Origin: Azospirillum humicireducens
GTDB lineage: Bacteria; Pseudomonadota; Alphaproteobacteria; Azospirillales; Azospirillaceae
Length of the DNA stretch: 64,000 nt
Assembly: GCF_001639105.2 (NCBI RefSeq)
Contig: NZ_CP015285.1
Location: 1,542,501-1,606,500, forward strand
Direction of reading: 5' to 3'
Shown here one piece after another: positions 18,573 to 28,212 of this stretch. Position 1 is the first letter of the stretch; each line of letters starts with the position of its first letter. Both the position numbers and the translations under genes were made by a program. The notes beneath the pieces were generated by a model that saw only the letters and a program-made list of their open reading frames with translations, ran no database searches and had not been told where the DNA came from.

Positions 18573-18842
18573 ATGTCCGACAAGCAGACCACGGGCGCTC
18601 CCGCCCGCACCGGCGGCGCCCGCCGCCCGTTTTTCCGCCGTCGCAAGACCTGCCCGTTCTCGGGTGCGAACGCTCCGGCGATCGACTACAAGGACGTCAA
18701 GCTGCTGTCCCGCTTCATCTCCGAGCGCGGGAAGATCGTCCCGAGCCGCATCACCGCGGTCTCGACGAAGAAGCAGCGCGAACTGGCCCGCGCCATCAAG
18801 CGCGCCCGTTTCCTGGCACTTCTCCCCTACGTGGTGAAGTAA
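18573..18842 (+). CDS. rpsR: Small ribosomal subunit protein bS18
   Basis: This 89-residue basic protein is the bS6 partner on the 30S platform. It contains the family core [31 protein letters not shown] and [20 protein letters not shown]. It is translationally coupled to rpsF (the first two bases of its ATG region fall in the rpsF stop codon TAA). It precedes a DUF2232 gene by 51 bases. Confidence 0.97.
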   Translation: MSDKQTTGAPARTGGARRPFFRRRKTCPFSGANAPAIDYKDVKLLSRFISERGKIVPSRITAVSTKKQRELARAIKRARFLALLPYVVK

Positions 18843-18893
18843 GCCCGGCAAACACGGACGAAGGGTTTCGGTGAAGGCAGTCAAGGGGTTTCC

Positions 18894-19853
18894 ATGGCCT
18901 TGGGTCCGGCCGGTCCGCTGGTGGTCGCCGTCGGCGGCGGTCTGATAAGCGCGTTCTTCTACCTGTCCGTAATGTTCGGCGGGATGGGAGCGCTGATCCT
19001 GGGCTATCTGGCCCCCCTGCCCCTGTTCCTCGCGGGACTGTGGCTGGGGGCGCCTGCCGTGACGGTGGCTGGCCTGGCCGGCGCCGCCGCGGTGATGCTG
19101 GGCACTTCCGGCAGCATGCTGGTTGCGCTGTCCTATCTGGTGACCGGGGCCGCCCCGGCGATCCTGGTGGTGCGGCAGGCGCTTCTGGCACGCTCGCGGG
19201 AGGATGGGACCCTGGAATGGTATCCGCCCGGCCGGGTCCTGATGGGCCTGACCGGGATGGGCGTTGCGGCGCTGCTCGCCGCGGTGATCCTGACGCTCGG
19301 AGAGCCCGATGGGCTTGAAGGGCTGATGCGGCAGACCCTGGCCCGAGTCGTCGAGCCGGCGTTTCGCATGCAGGGCCAGCAGGCCCCGGATCCCGAGGCA
19401 TTCTGGGTGGCGGCCGTCTTGCCTGGACTGGTGGCGGTGTCATGGCTTGTCATGACGATCGTCAACGCGGTGCTGGCGCAGGGGGCGTTGATGCGGTTCG
19501 GCCGCAATCGGCGTCCTGCCATGCGTCTGGCCGAACTGGAGTTGCCAAACTGGCTGGCGCCGCTGTTCGCGGTATCGGTCGCGGCGGCTTCGGTCGTGCC
19601 GGGAACTGTCGGGTTCCTGGCGGTCAATCTGGCGCTGATCCTGGCGGTTCCTTTCGCCTTCACCGGGCTTTCGGTGGTTCATGTATTCGCCAGCAGCCGG
19701 TCGGCGCGCACGCTGATCCTCGTTGGCTTCTACATGATGCTGTTTCTCTTCGGGTGGCCGATCCTGCTTTTGGTCGGCCTGGGCATGATCGAGCAATGGA
19801 TCGGGCTGCGCCGCCGGTTTACTCCCGCGGCCCCCGGTCAGGAGGACGAGTGA
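18894..19853 (+). CDS. DUF2232 membrane protein
   Basis: This 319-residue protein has about eight hydrophobic helices and resembles the DUF2232 (YybS-like) family, found between rpsR and rplI in many alphaproteobacteria. Its molecular role is unknown; the family is distantly related to small-molecule transporter membrane components. AAGGGG precedes the ATG. The stop overlaps the rplI start by one base, so it is probably co-translated with the ribosomal genes. Confidence 0.85.
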   Translation: MALGPAGPLVVAVGGGLISAFFYLSVMFGGMGALILGYLAPLPLFLAGLWLGAPAVTVAGLAGAAAVMLGTSGSMLVALSYLVTGAAPAILVVRQALLARSREDGTLEWYPPGRVLMGLTGMGVAALLAAVILTLGEPDGLEGLMRQTLARVVEPAFRMQGQQAPDPEAFWVAAVLPGLVAVSWLVMTIVNAVLAQGALMRFGRNRRPAMRLAELELPNWLAPLFAVSVAAASVVPGTVGFLAVNLALILAVPFAFTGLSVVHVFASSRSARTLILVGFYMMLFLFGWPILLLVGLGMIEQWIGLRRRFTPAAPGQEDE

Positions 19854-20416
19854 TGGAAGTTATTCTGCTGGAGCGGGTCGAGAAGCTCGGCCAGATGGGC
19901 CAGGTCGTGAAGGTGCGTCCCGGCTTCGCCCGCAACTATCTGCTGCCGCAGAAGAAGGCCATGCGCGCCACCAAGGCGAACCTGGCTGTCTTCGAGAAGC
20001 AGAAGGCCCACCTTGAGGCCGTGAACCTCGAGCGCCGCAAGGACGCCGAGCATGTCGCGACCAAGATGGACAACGTGACGGTCGTCGTGATCCGTCAGGC
20101 CGCCGAGACCGGCGTCCTGTACGGCTCCGTGACCACCCGCGACGTTTCCGACGCGCTGACCGCCGCCGGCTACAAGACCGACCGCAAGCAGGTCCAGATC
20201 GATACCCCGATCAAGACCCTGGGTCTGTTCAAGCTGCGCGTCGTCCTGCACCCGGAAGTGTCGATCACGGTTACGGTCAACGTCGCCCGTTCGGCCGAAG
20301 AGGCCGAGTTGCAGGCCCAGCGTGGCGGCATGATCACCGCCGCCGACCTGCGCGACGACGAGGACGAAGAAGAGACCTTCGTCGAAGAGACCGCGACCGA
20401 GGAAGAGGAGGGCTGA
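19853..20416 (+). CDS. rplI: Large ribosomal subunit protein bL9
   Basis: bL9 extends from the 50S surface and helps maintain reading frame. The N domain is diagnostic ([30 protein letters not shown]), followed by a long helix and the C domain. The 187-residue length includes an acidic tail ([17 protein letters not shown]) typical of alphaproteobacteria. AGGAGG lies 8 bases before the ATG. It ends the rpsF-rpsR-DUF2232-rplI operon and is followed by a strong terminator. Confidence 0.97.
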   Translation: MEVILLERVEKLGQMGQVVKVRPGFARNYLLPQKKAMRATKANLAVFEKQKAHLEAVNLERRKDAEHVATKMDNVTVVVIRQAAETGVLYGSVTTRDVSDALTAAGYKTDRKQVQIDTPIKTLGLFKLRVVLHPEVSITVTVNVARSAEEAELQAQRGGMITAADLRDDEDEEETFVEETATEEEEG

Positions 20417-20486
20417 TCGCCCTTCTGCCGAAGTCTGGCCGGACCTGTGTCCGGGAGACCGCGGCACCGTCGTACCGCTCGTCCGG

Positions 20487-20520
20487 AAACCGCCCGCCCC
20501 TACCGGGGCCGGGCGGTTTT
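20487..20520 (+). terminator. Intrinsic terminator after rplI
   Basis: The stem AAACCGCCCG / CGGGCGGTTT, extended by CCCC / GGGG around a short loop with one bulge, ends in a T-run. It lies 70 bases after rplI. Confidence 0.85.
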
Positions 20521-20678
20521 CCGCATTAAGGCCGGGTTTCTGCTGTGGAACCTCAGCACTGACCCGCATGCATACATCCGTGACGTCCGATTTGGGTAGC
20601 AGTTCTGACCGATCGACCGATTGTCGCCCCCCCCTCCCCACGCGCATGCTGGATACGGCACCGGGGAAGGAGTTCGGC

Positions 20679-21944
20679 ATGCTGCTGGTTCGTCTGCTTG
20701 CCGCCGCCAAGGGCGACGGAACCCTGAACCTTGTCACCGTCGATGGAAAACGCCATCGGATCGGCTCCGGTCCACCCAAACTGACGCTTCGGCTCCATGA
20801 CCACGCTGTGGTACGGGACCTGCTGATCAATCCCCGCCTGCACTTCGGCGAAGCCTATATGGATGGGCGCCTGTCCATTGAGGGCGGCACCATCTACGAC
20901 CTGCTGTCGATGCTGATGAGTGGCAGCGAGGTGCAGGGGGCGCTCGGTCGCGCCGTTGAAGCGCTGTCGCCGATTCTGCGCCGTGCGCAGCAGTACAATC
21001 CGATGCGGCGATCACGGCAGAACGTCGAGCATCACTACAACCTTTCGCGCGAGTTCTACGAACTTTTCCTCGACCGCGATATGCAGTATTCCTGTGCCTA
21101 CTTCTCCGAACCGGACATGTCGCTGGACGACGCGCAGGAAGCCAAGAAGCGCCACATCGCAGCCAAGCTGCTTTTGGTGCCTGGGATGCGCGTACTCGAC
21201 ATCGGCTGCGGCTGGGGAGGCATGGCGCTTTATCTTGCCCGGCATACGGGAGCGCGGGTAACCGGCATCACTCTGTCCTCCGAACAGTTTGAAGTGGCGA
21301 AGCAGCGGGCCGAGGCAGCTGGGCTGTCCGACCGCGTCACCTTCGAATTGCGGGACTATCGGGAGTTCGCCGGCACCCACCCGGCCGCATTCGATCGCAT
21401 CGTTTCAGTCGGCATGTTCGAGCATGTCGGCATGCCACACTACCGCAACTATTTCGACGCCGTGCGCGACATGCTGAATGAAGAAGGGGTGGCTCTGATC
21501 CATTCCATCGGCCGACTCGACGGGCCGGCAAGCACCAATCCCTGGATCCGCAAATACATCTTTCCCGGCGGCTACTCCCCAGCCCTGTCGGAAGTGTTGC
21601 CGGTCATCGAGCGCTGCGGCCTGCTCGCCACCGACCTGGAGATTCTGCGGATGCATTATGCCGAAACGCTGCACCACTGGCGCGCCCGCTTCAAAGCCCG
21701 CCGGGAGAAGGCGAAGGCACTGTATGATGAGCGGTTCTGCCGGATGTGGGAGTTCTATCTGGCTGGTGCCGAACTGTCTTTCCGCCTGCAAGGCCACATG
21801 GTGTTCCAGATCCAACTCGCGCGCTCGCTGAGCGCGGTGCCACTCAAGCGCGACTATATGCTGAATGCGGAACGGGAGCTTGCTTCGACCGTGACTGACC
21901 TGCCCGGGCAGACACCATTTTCAGTGGAAGCCACCATGCCCTGA
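20679..21944 (+). CDS. cfa: Cyclopropane-fatty-acyl-phospholipid synthase
   Basis: Cfa methylenates the double bond of unsaturated membrane lipids using SAM, usually in stationary phase or under acid stress. The 421-residue protein has the N-terminal lipid-binding domain and a C-terminal SAM-dependent methyltransferase domain with VLDIGCGWGGMALYLA, followed by FDRIVSVGMFEHVG and YIFPGGYSPALSE. The ATG at 20679 is chosen because AAGGAG lies 6 bases upstream; in-frame ATGs at 20568 and 20646 add unrelated sequence. It stands alone. Confidence 0.93.
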   Translation: MLLVRLLAAAKGDGTLNLVTVDGKRHRIGSGPPKLTLRLHDHAVVRDLLINPRLHFGEAYMDGRLSIEGGTIYDLLSMLMSGSEVQGALGRAVEALSPILRRAQQYNPMRRSRQNVEHHYNLSREFYELFLDRDMQYSCAYFSEPDMSLDDAQEAKKRHIAAKLLLVPGMRVLDIGCGWGGMALYLARHTGARVTGITLSSEQFEVAKQRAEAAGLSDRVTFELRDYREFAGTHPAAFDRIVSVGMFEHVGMPHYRNYFDAVRDMLNEEGVALIHSIGRLDGPASTNPWIRKYIFPGGYSPALSEVLPVIERCGLLATDLEILRMHYAETLHHWRARFKARREKAKALYDERFCRMWEFYLAGAELSFRLQGHMVFQIQLARSLSAVPLKRDYMLNAERELASTVTDLPGQTPFSVEATMP

Positions 21945-22016
21945 GCAAGCCATGGCTCATGCCCGAGCGGGCGATGGCAGTCCGTTAACAGGCTCCACCC
22001 GTTGAGGGCGGGCCGC

Positions 22017-23183
22017 TCAGATGGGAGGCACAACCGCTTTCGCCTCCCATCCGTAAGTGCAGGTCCGGTTCCTGCCCGCTGCCTTTGCGCTGTAGAGCGC
22101 GGTATCGGCATTCCTGATCCAGGTCTCCCAACTGTCTCCTGGTCGGCATTCCGCGACCCCCAGGCTGACGGTTGCCCGCTGTCCGCCCGGAAACACATGA
22201 GTCTCCAGTTGTATCCGGAGCCGCTCGGCGACGGGCACCGCTTCCGCAACTGTGGCTCCCGGCAGCAGGACGATAAACTCCTCACCGCCCCAGCGGCCAA
22301 GCAAGTCGACGGAGCGGACAGAACGCCGCGCTATCTCCGCGAATCCGATGATAACCTCGTCTCCCACCCAATGCCCATGCAGGTCATTCAGTGATTTGAA
22401 GTGATCGAGGTCGGCGAGGATCATCGAAACCGGCCGGCCGCTGCGTTCCAGAACCGCCATTTCGTGCCGCGCCACCTCCTCCACCCGCAACCGGTTCCAG
22501 CAATCGGTCAATTTGTCCTTCATCGCAACAATTCGCAGGCGATGGGCTGAGCGTTCGACGGCCATCAATAGAAATCCATTTGATACCAAAATGAGATTTG
22601 CCAGAGACGACACGTAGGTAATGGTCTGGATCAGCGACGCGTTGAAAGCGCCACTCAACAAGTCGGGAGAAGATATGCCAACCACCACACGAAGAGATGT
22701 TACGAAGACAGTGATCGATATGCCGATAAATACGATCCACCAACCACGTCCAACGAGCTGACTCCGCTCAATAACGATGATACTTAAAATCATGCAAAGC
22801 TGGAATACGAACAGGATATTTCCGGTGATGAGCCGGCTGACAAATTCGGAGAAAGGGTTAAAAAAAATCAATATTATCAAGACAGGAGGTGTCCAGAAAC
22901 TTACCCAGCACACCCGCCTAGAGAAAAATAAATTCATTGCTCGATAAAACAAAGAGATCGTCAATGAAATAAGAAAATTTCCTCCTATAATTGAAATCTC
23001 ATCAGGAATTGACCCTCTCTGATAGAGAAGGATATAGGCAAGGCCGTTCGTCCACAATCATATTGACCACGCCCACAACCCATCACTATCATTTCTCCAA
23101 TTAACAAGACCGATCGATAAAGCAAGGAAAAAACTCAATAGAGCAGTGATGATGAATGTCGTTGGAATGTGAAGGATAGACAT
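22017..23183 (-). pseudogene. Membrane diguanylate cyclase interrupted by one in-frame TGA
   Basis: Read from an ATG at 23183 (with GGGAG 5 bases upstream), this gene encodes a hydrophobic N-terminal sensor domain and a GGDEF domain with an intact active-site motif (RWGGEEF) and DLDHFKSLND. One TGA at 23058-23060 interrupts the frame after GLWAWSI. The reading continues without shift as LWTNGLAYILLYQRGSIPDE, matching the recurrent WALG...LRG.IPD start of many GGDEF membrane proteins. About 41 residues precede the stop. Either the gene is inactivated, the base is a sequencing error, or translation restarts at the adjacent TTG (23057) or further in. The N-terminal half is AT-rich compared with neighbours. 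Confidence 0.8.
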
Positions 23184-23715
23184 TTCCGCTCCCGCAAAAT
23201 CCCCAACGTTTTTACCATGAAGTCTGAAAATGGCAATGACACCTTCCGCCCGTTTCGTGAGAGGATCAACACTTTAAGGTTGAGGAACCCGATGCTGTCG
23301 GCACATCTCCCACCGGGTGGGCAGCAGACGGTGTGTTGAGCGCCCCCGGCACACCGAGAAGGCACGGCCGCCCCACCAAAGCGAGGCCCCCGGCTGCCGA
23401 TAAGAGCGAACCTCTTCCATAGGCCCGCGCGATAAAAAATGGAATGCCGCGACCTCCACCGGTAATACCAATTTCCTCGCTTTGATTGCCGGACACAGGC
23501 GACATGAAAGAAATCCCGCGACATTGAAGCCCTATGCATTGCCGTGCCTTCCTTTCCGTCACGGGGCGATGCTATATAACCGCGATTGATTTCCGCCCGG
23601 GGTACCGGGGAGCCACCCATGCGGCATGCTCCCCGGCAACAAGCGCCCGCTGGACGACGCGCCCGGCTCCCAAGGAATGACAACGCCCTTACCCGTTCGG
23701 GGAGATCTCGCACCC
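23184..23715. other. Divergent intergenic region before icd, no gene seen
   Basis: These 532 bases separate the broken cyclase gene and icd. Minus-strand open frames here give no recognisable protein. A TATATAAC element at 23573-23580, about 140 bases before icd, may be a -10 box, but its -35 partner is poor. Confidence 0.4.
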
Positions 23716-24939
23716 ATGACCAAGATCAAGGTAGCCAATCCGGTCGTCGAACTCGACGGCGACGAGATGACGCGCATCATCTGGCAGTTCATCAAAGACA
23801 AGCTGATCCTGCCCTACCTCGACATCGACCTGAAGTACTACGACCTCGGCATCGAGAACCGCGACAAGACCGACGACAAGGTCACTGTCGAGTCGGCGAA
23901 CGCCATCAAGCAGTATGGCGTCGGCGTGAAGTGCGCGACCATCACCCCGGATGAGGCGCGGGTGAAGGAATTCAACCTCAAGAAGATGTGGAAGTCGCCG
24001 AACGGCACGATCCGCAACATCCTGGGCGGCACCGTCTTCCGCGAGCCGATCGTCTGCTCCAACGTTCCGCGCTACGTCCCGGGCTGGACCAAGCCGATCA
24101 TCATCGGCCGTCACGCCTTCGGCGACCAGTACAAGGCCACCGACTTCGTCGTTCCGGGTCCGGGCAAGCTGACCATCAAGTGGGAAGCAGCCGAGGGCGG
24201 CGAGAAGATCGAGCATGAAGTCTACGACTTCCCCGGCGCCGGCGTGGCGATGGGCATGTACAACCTCGACGAGTCGATCGAGGGCTTTGCCCACTCCAGC
24301 CTCATGTATGGTCTGGAGCGCGGCTACTCGGTCTATCTGTCGACGAAGAACACGATCCTGAAGGCCTATGACGGTCGCTTCAAGGACATCTTCCAGCGGA
24401 TCTTCGACGAGTCCTACGCCGAACAGTTCAAGGCCAAGGGTCTGGTCTATGAGCACCGCCTGATCGACGACATGGTCGCTTCGGCCCTCAAGTGGGAAGG
24501 CGGCTTCGTCTGGGCCTGCAAGAACTACGACGGCGACGTGGAGTCGGACGTGGTGGCGCAGGGCTTCGGCTCGCTGGGCCTGATGACCTCGGTGTTGGTG
24601 ACGCCCGACGGCAAGACTGTGGAAGCCGAGGCCGCCCACGGCACGGTGACCCGCCATTACCGCGAGCACCAGAAGGGCAAGGAGACCTCGACCAACCCGA
24701 TCGCGTCGATCTATGCCTGGACCCAGGGTCTGGCCTACCGCGGCAAGTTCGACGATACCCCGGACGTGGTCAAGTTCGCCCAGACGCTGGAGCGCGTCTG
24801 CGTCGAGACCGTGGAATCCGGCTACATGACCAAGGATCTCGCCATCCTGATCGGCCCGCAGCAGCCGTGGCTGACCACCAAGCAGTTCCTGGACAAGCTG
24901 TCGGACAATCTGGAAAAGAAGATGGCCGCCTGGTCGTAA
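23716..24939 (+). CDS. icd: NADP-dependent isocitrate dehydrogenase, homodimeric type
   Basis: This enzyme oxidises isocitrate to 2-oxoglutarate with NADP in the TCA cycle, supplying carbon skeletons for ammonium assimilation. The 407-residue sequence begins [20 protein letters not shown] and contains [30 protein letters not shown] and [12 protein letters not shown], typical of the homodimeric type shared by alphaproteobacteria and eukaryotes. The ATG at 23716 matches the family start; a longer in-frame reading begins at 23626. A second, unrelated-type isocitrate dehydrogenase lies at 29622-31067. Confidence 0.95.
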   Translation: MTKIKVANPVVELDGDEMTRIIWQFIKDKLILPYLDIDLKYYDLGIENRDKTDDKVTVESANAIKQYGVGVKCATITPDEARVKEFNLKKMWKSPNGTIRNILGGTVFREPIVCSNVPRYVPGWTKPIIIGRHAFGDQYKATDFVVPGPGKLTIKWEAAEGGEKIEHEVYDFPGAGVAMGMYNLDESIEGFAHSSLMYGLERGYSVYLSTKNTILKAYDGRFKDIFQRIFDESYAEQFKAKGLVYEHRLIDDMVASALKWEGGFVWACKNYDGDVESDVVAQGFGSLGLMTSVLVTPDGKTVEAEAAHGTVTRHYREHQKGKETSTNPIASIYAWTQGLAYRGKFDDTPDVVKFAQTLERVCVETVESGYMTKDLAILIGPQQPWLTTKQFLDKLSDNLEKKMAAWS

Positions 24940-25011
24940 GACCGGCACTGTCTTTCTCAGGGTGCGACGCCGCGTCCGGGTCAAACCGGATCGCGGCTCG
25001 GCTAGGGTTCC

Positions 25012-25040
25012 GGCGGGGAGTTTCGGCTCCCCGCCTTTTT
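25012..25040 (+). terminator. Intrinsic terminator after icd
   Basis: A perfect 9-bp stem GGCGGGGAG / CTCCCCGCC with loop TTTCGG is followed by five T residues. It separates icd from the next plus-strand gene. Confidence 0.9.
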
Positions 25041-25070
25041 CTTGTCCAATTCAGGAAAGGACCCAACCCG

Positions 25071-25451
25071 ATGTCCAACGATCTGTTCCGCGTCGCCGTC
25101 GTCGGAGCCGGCGAGACCGGAACGCCCCTGTTGCGCAAGCTGCTGGCCGCCCCGTTCGTCGAACTGCTGGGTGTGGCCGATCTCGATCCGGAAGCGCCGG
25201 GCATTCGGCTCGCAAGCCACCATGGCATAAAGACCACCACCGACTTTCAGGAGTTGGCCCGGTTGGGCGGGCAACTGGACGTGCTGATCGATGTCACCGG
25301 CGTGCCGGCGGTCCGCGAATCCCTGCGCAAGGCGATGCAGGAGACCGGCAACCATCACACGGTGATCGTTCATGAGATGGTCGTGCAATTGATGCTGTCG
25401 CTCCTGAATGGCGAGCTGGTGCGCTTGAAACACGATACGCAAGCCTATTGA
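25071..25451 (+). CDS. Small Rossmann-fold NAD(P)-binding protein, 126 aa
   Basis: The N terminus FRVAVVGAGETGTPLLRKLL is a dinucleotide-binding motif (GxGxxG-like). It is followed by a pattern seen in Gfo/Idh- or DapB-like N domains: ADLDPEAPGIRLASHHGI, TTTDFQEL and LDVLIDVTGVPAV. Only the nucleotide-binding half is present; there is no catalytic or dimerisation domain. It ends with a helical, Met-rich stretch and QAY. AGGAAAGG lies upstream of the ATG. It may sense or bind NAD(H) rather than catalyse. The function is unknown. Confidence 0.7.
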   Translation: MSNDLFRVAVVGAGETGTPLLRKLLAAPFVELLGVADLDPEAPGIRLASHHGIKTTTDFQELARLGGQLDVLIDVTGVPAVRESLRKAMQETGNHHTVIVHEMVVQLMLSLLNGELVRLKHDTQAY

Positions 25452-25550
25452 GGCGGCATTTGCAGGCTCCGCGAATTGCCTCATGATGGGCCGAGGGTGT
25501 CCATCGCGGCGCCCACCCATATCGGAAGCCCATGTCAGGAGCGGCCATCG

Positions 25551-26507
25551 ATGGAACTCGGCATACTGGTCATTGCGGCGTTCGTTCTGGTCGTCATCTT
25601 GGCGATCACCAGCGTCCGCATCGTCCCCCAGGGGTTCAACTTCATCGTCGAACGGCTGGGCCGCTATCAGGAAACGCTGCTGCCGGGCTTCAACGTCATT
25701 TTCCCGGTCATCAGTTCCGTCCGCGCGAAGGTCGACATGCGCGAGACGGTGGTGGACGTGCCGTCGCAGAGCGTGATCACCAAGGACAACGCCGCGGTGA
25801 CCGCCGATGGCGTGCTGTATTTTCAGGTGCTTGATCCGATGAAGGCGACCTATGAGGTCAATGACCTGCAGCGGGCGATCCAGACGCTGGCGATGACCAC
25901 CACCCGCACGGTGATGGGCTCCATGGATCTGGACGAGTTGCTGAGCCAGCGCGAAGCGATCAACGCCAACCTGCTCCGCGCGGTGGACGAGGCGACTGCC
26001 TCCTGGGGCGTGCGGGTGACCCGCATCGAGTTGCGCGACATCACCCCGCCCGAGGACATCGTGCAGGCGATGGGCCGCCAGTTGAAGGCTGAGCGCCTCC
26101 GCCGTGCCCAAATCCTGGAGGCCGACGCGGAGAAGGAAAGCCAGATCCGCATTGCCCAGGGCAAGCTGGAAGCCGCCAAGCTGGAGGCCGAAGCGCGTGA
26201 ACGACTGGCAGAGGCGGAAGCCAAGGCAACCCGACTGGTCTCGGAGGCGGTGGCACAGGGATCGAACCAGGCCCTGGGCTATTTTCTCGGCCAGAAATAC
26301 ATGGAGGCGTTGAAAGCCTTCGCCGCCTCTCCCAACCAGAAAACCATGATCCTGCCAGTGGAATTGGCTGGCGTCGCCGGTGCCCTGGCCGGGCTGGGCG
26401 ATTTGGTGCGCGACGCCACCCCGCCCCGGACGCCCGCCGCATCACAGCCCCCGCCGCGCAATCCGTGGTCAGTGCCACCGACTTCGTCCTCGGCGGACGG
26501 GGAGTGA
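25551..26507 (+). CDS. SPFH/stomatin-family membrane protein (QmcA-like)
   Basis: SPFH proteins form large membrane-associated cages around proteases or lipid domains. The 318-residue protein has one N-terminal membrane helix (3-21), the SPFH domain (GFNFIVERLGRYQETLLPGFN to about 220), an Ala/Glu-rich coiled coil (LEAAKLEAEARERLAEAEAKA) and a Pro/Ser tail. GGAG precedes the ATG at 25551. nfeD follows after four bases. The QmcA-NfeD pair is conserved; NfeD is thought to act with its SPFH partner. Confidence 0.92.
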   Translation: MELGILVIAAFVLVVILAITSVRIVPQGFNFIVERLGRYQETLLPGFNVIFPVISSVRAKVDMRETVVDVPSQSVITKDNAAVTADGVLYFQVLDPMKATYEVNDLQRAIQTLAMTTTRTVMGSMDLDELLSQREAINANLLRAVDEATASWGVRVTRIELRDITPPEDIVQAMGRQLKAERLRRAQILEADAEKESQIRIAQGKLEAAKLEAEARERLAEAEAKATRLVSEAVAQGSNQALGYFLGQKYMEALKAFAASPNQKTMILPVELAGVAGALAGLGDLVRDATPPRTPAASQPPPRNPWSVPPTSSSADGE

Positions 26508-26511
26508 CCGC

Positions 26512-26985
26512 ATGTCGCCGCTGCTGTGGGGAGCGCTGGGTGCTTTGCTGATTGCAGCGGAATTGGTGCTGCCCGGAATCTTCCTGATCTGGTTCGGCGG
26601 GGCGGCTTTGCTGACCGGCCTCGTCACTGCACTCTGGCACGATTGGGGGCTGATCAGCGAGGCTGGCTTCTTCACCATCGCCGCGGGCACCGCAGTGGGC
26701 ATCGCCATTGCCCATGCCCGGCGGCGCAACGCGTCGGCGGAAGTCGACGCCTCACGGATCAACGACCGTGCAGGCCAGTTGGTCGGTCGGGCAGTGATGC
26801 TGACTGAACCGATCGCCAACGGCCACGGACGCGTGTTCGTCGGCGACACGCTATGGGCGGTGGAAGGGCCGGACCGGCCGGCCGGAACCGCCATGGTGGT
26901 CGCCGGGCACCGCGGAATGATACTGCTGCTTCAAGATGCGACGGAGCCACCACGGCAGAGTACGCATCACGGTGCGGCGGAGTGA
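26512..26985 (+). CDS. NfeD family membrane protein
   Basis: This 157-residue protein is the short NfeD type: three to four membrane helices (about 5-80) followed by a small OB-fold (GQLVGRAVMLTEPIANGHGR, LWAVEGPDRPAGT). It has no ClpP-like protease domain. It starts four bases after the SPFH gene, with GGGGAG overlapping that gene's end, and is almost certainly its partner in the inner membrane. Confidence 0.88.
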   Translation: MSPLLWGALGALLIAAELVLPGIFLIWFGGAALLTGLVTALWHDWGLISEAGFFTIAAGTAVGIAIAHARRRNASAEVDASRINDRAGQLVGRAVMLTEPIANGHGRVFVGDTLWAVEGPDRPAGTAMVVAGHRGMILLLQDATEPPRQSTHHGAAE

Positions 26986-27157
26986 CCGGGAATCCGCCGA
27001 AAAGGCGCTGCGTGCCGACACACCGTCTCCTGCCCGACGGGGAGCCATCAAGCTCCGTTGGAGGAGCGCCGAGCACGAACAGGCGGTGAGAGCAGAAATC
27101 GTTGGCGTTGAGCGAGGTGGCTGCCGTTGTCCGTCGGCCTGTTGCGAGGTGTCGGCT

Positions 27158-27550
27158 CTATCCCCCGGCGACCGGTGAGCAGATCTCGACCAGACATCCA
27201 TCCATATCGCGGACATAGCCGACGATCTGACCCCAGGGCTTCTCGACCGGCGATGATACGGCATCTGCTCCCGCGGCGATGGCCTTCGCATAGGCCGCTC
27301 GGGGATCGTCGGTCACGAGAGCGATCTCGAAGCCAGAGGGAATCTCACCCTTGCGGTTGGGGCGGATCGCGAGGCCATTCATTTCCGCCATCGACTCACC
27401 GGCGAAGGCCAAGGTCGTTTCACCGGTATCGAGTTCCGCATACAGGTTGCTTTCATGCACGAAGCGACGCTTCAGGCCGAAGGCACGTTCGTAGAAATCA
27501 ATCGTGGCAGGCACGTCGGCAACATAGATGATGGTGTATCCGAGCTTCAT
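27158..27550 (-). CDS. VOC-superfamily (glyoxalase-like) protein
   Basis: The 130-residue protein shows the two beta-alpha-beta-beta-beta halves of a vicinal-oxygen-chelate fold, starting MKLGYTIIYVADVPATIDFYERAFGL and ending GYVRDMDGCLVEICSP. Candidate metal ligands include the C-terminal Glu in LVEICSP. It could be a lyase, a dioxygenase or a resistance protein; the substrate is not evident. GGGAG lies 6 bases before the chosen ATG at 27550. It is preceded by the terminator shared with gcrA. Confidence 0.82.
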   Translation of the reverse strand: MKLGYTIIYVADVPATIDFYERAFGLKRRFVHESNLYAELDTGETTLAFAGESMAEMNGLAIRPNRKGEIPSGFEIALVTDDPRAAYAKAIAAGADAVSSPVEKPWGQIVGYVRDMDGCLVEICSPVAGG

Positions 27551-27614
27551 GATGCGCTCCCGACCTGTTTGCGGCGCCCCGCTTTCTGCGTTCTTCCCCG
27601 CGCAGCCACCAAAC

Positions 27615-27649
27615 AAAAAAGCCCGTCTCTCCCCCGAGAGCGGGCTTTT
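27615..27649. terminator. Terminator hairpin between gcrA and the VOC gene
   Basis: AAAAAGCCCG-CTCT and AGAG-CGGGCTTTT form a strong stem with A and T tracts on its two sides, so it could work in either direction. It lies directly after gcrA on the minus strand. Confidence 0.85.
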
Positions 27650-27669
27650 CCGAATGATCGGTCGGCGGG

Positions 27670-28038
27670 TCAGGCGGCGCCGACGTTGCGCTCCTCGTCA
27701 CGCTTCTTGCTGCCTGAAGCAGGCTGGTAAGCCAAGGCGGCATGTTCGGCGCAATAGGGCATGCCAGGCAAGGCGGTCTTGCCGCAGAAATGGAAATCCT
27801 GGTGCTTGGGATCGCCGACCGGCCATTTGCACATCCGCTCCGTCAGAGCGAGGATGGTGGCGCCGCGCGTCGGCTTTTTCTTGATGGGCGACGGCCGGCC
27901 CGACAACCCCAGGCGGTGGGCCTTGCCGATGACCGCGTTGCGGGTGATGTCTCCCAGAATGTCGGCGATTTCGCTCGCGCTCAACCCCTGGGACCAGAGA
28001 TCCTTGAGCTGTTGAATTCGCTCGTCCGTCCAACTCAT
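27670..28038 (-). CDS. gcrA: GcrA cell-cycle transcription regulator
   Basis: GcrA is an alphaproteobacterial regulator that binds sigma-70 RNA polymerase and reads CcrM (GANTC) methylation to time cell-cycle genes. The N terminus MSWTDERIQQLKDLWSQGLS followed by ASEIADILGDITRNAVIGKA and HRLGLSGRP is the diagnostic DNA-binding half. The C-terminal part includes the conserved CKWPVGDP and the Cys/His segment (FHFCGKTALPGMPYCAEHA). The protein has 122 residues, shorter than Caulobacter GcrA. GGGAG precedes the ATG at 28038. Confidence 0.93.
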   Translation of the reverse strand: MSWTDERIQQLKDLWSQGLSASEIADILGDITRNAVIGKAHRLGLSGRPSPIKKKPTRGATILALTERMCKWPVGDPKHQDFHFCGKTALPGMPYCAEHAALAYQPASGSKKRDEERNVGAA

Positions 28039-28212
28039 CCCCGAGTACTCCCGATCCGGTGTCCGGTTATGTTGTGGCAAACGGGTCACGGTCTAGTGCC
28101 GTTTTCCATAAGCCGCAACATTTTGTGCCAGCCGGAGAGGAAGCTACCAGATGACGGCCGCTGACGATAGGGGGGCGCGGCAACATTCCTGTTGATAAGT
28201 CCGTGGGTAGAC

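Noticed and set aside
23135..23713. 192-codon minus-strand frame upstream of the broken cyclase
   Set aside because: It overlaps the true cyclase start in another frame and its translation has no family resemblance.
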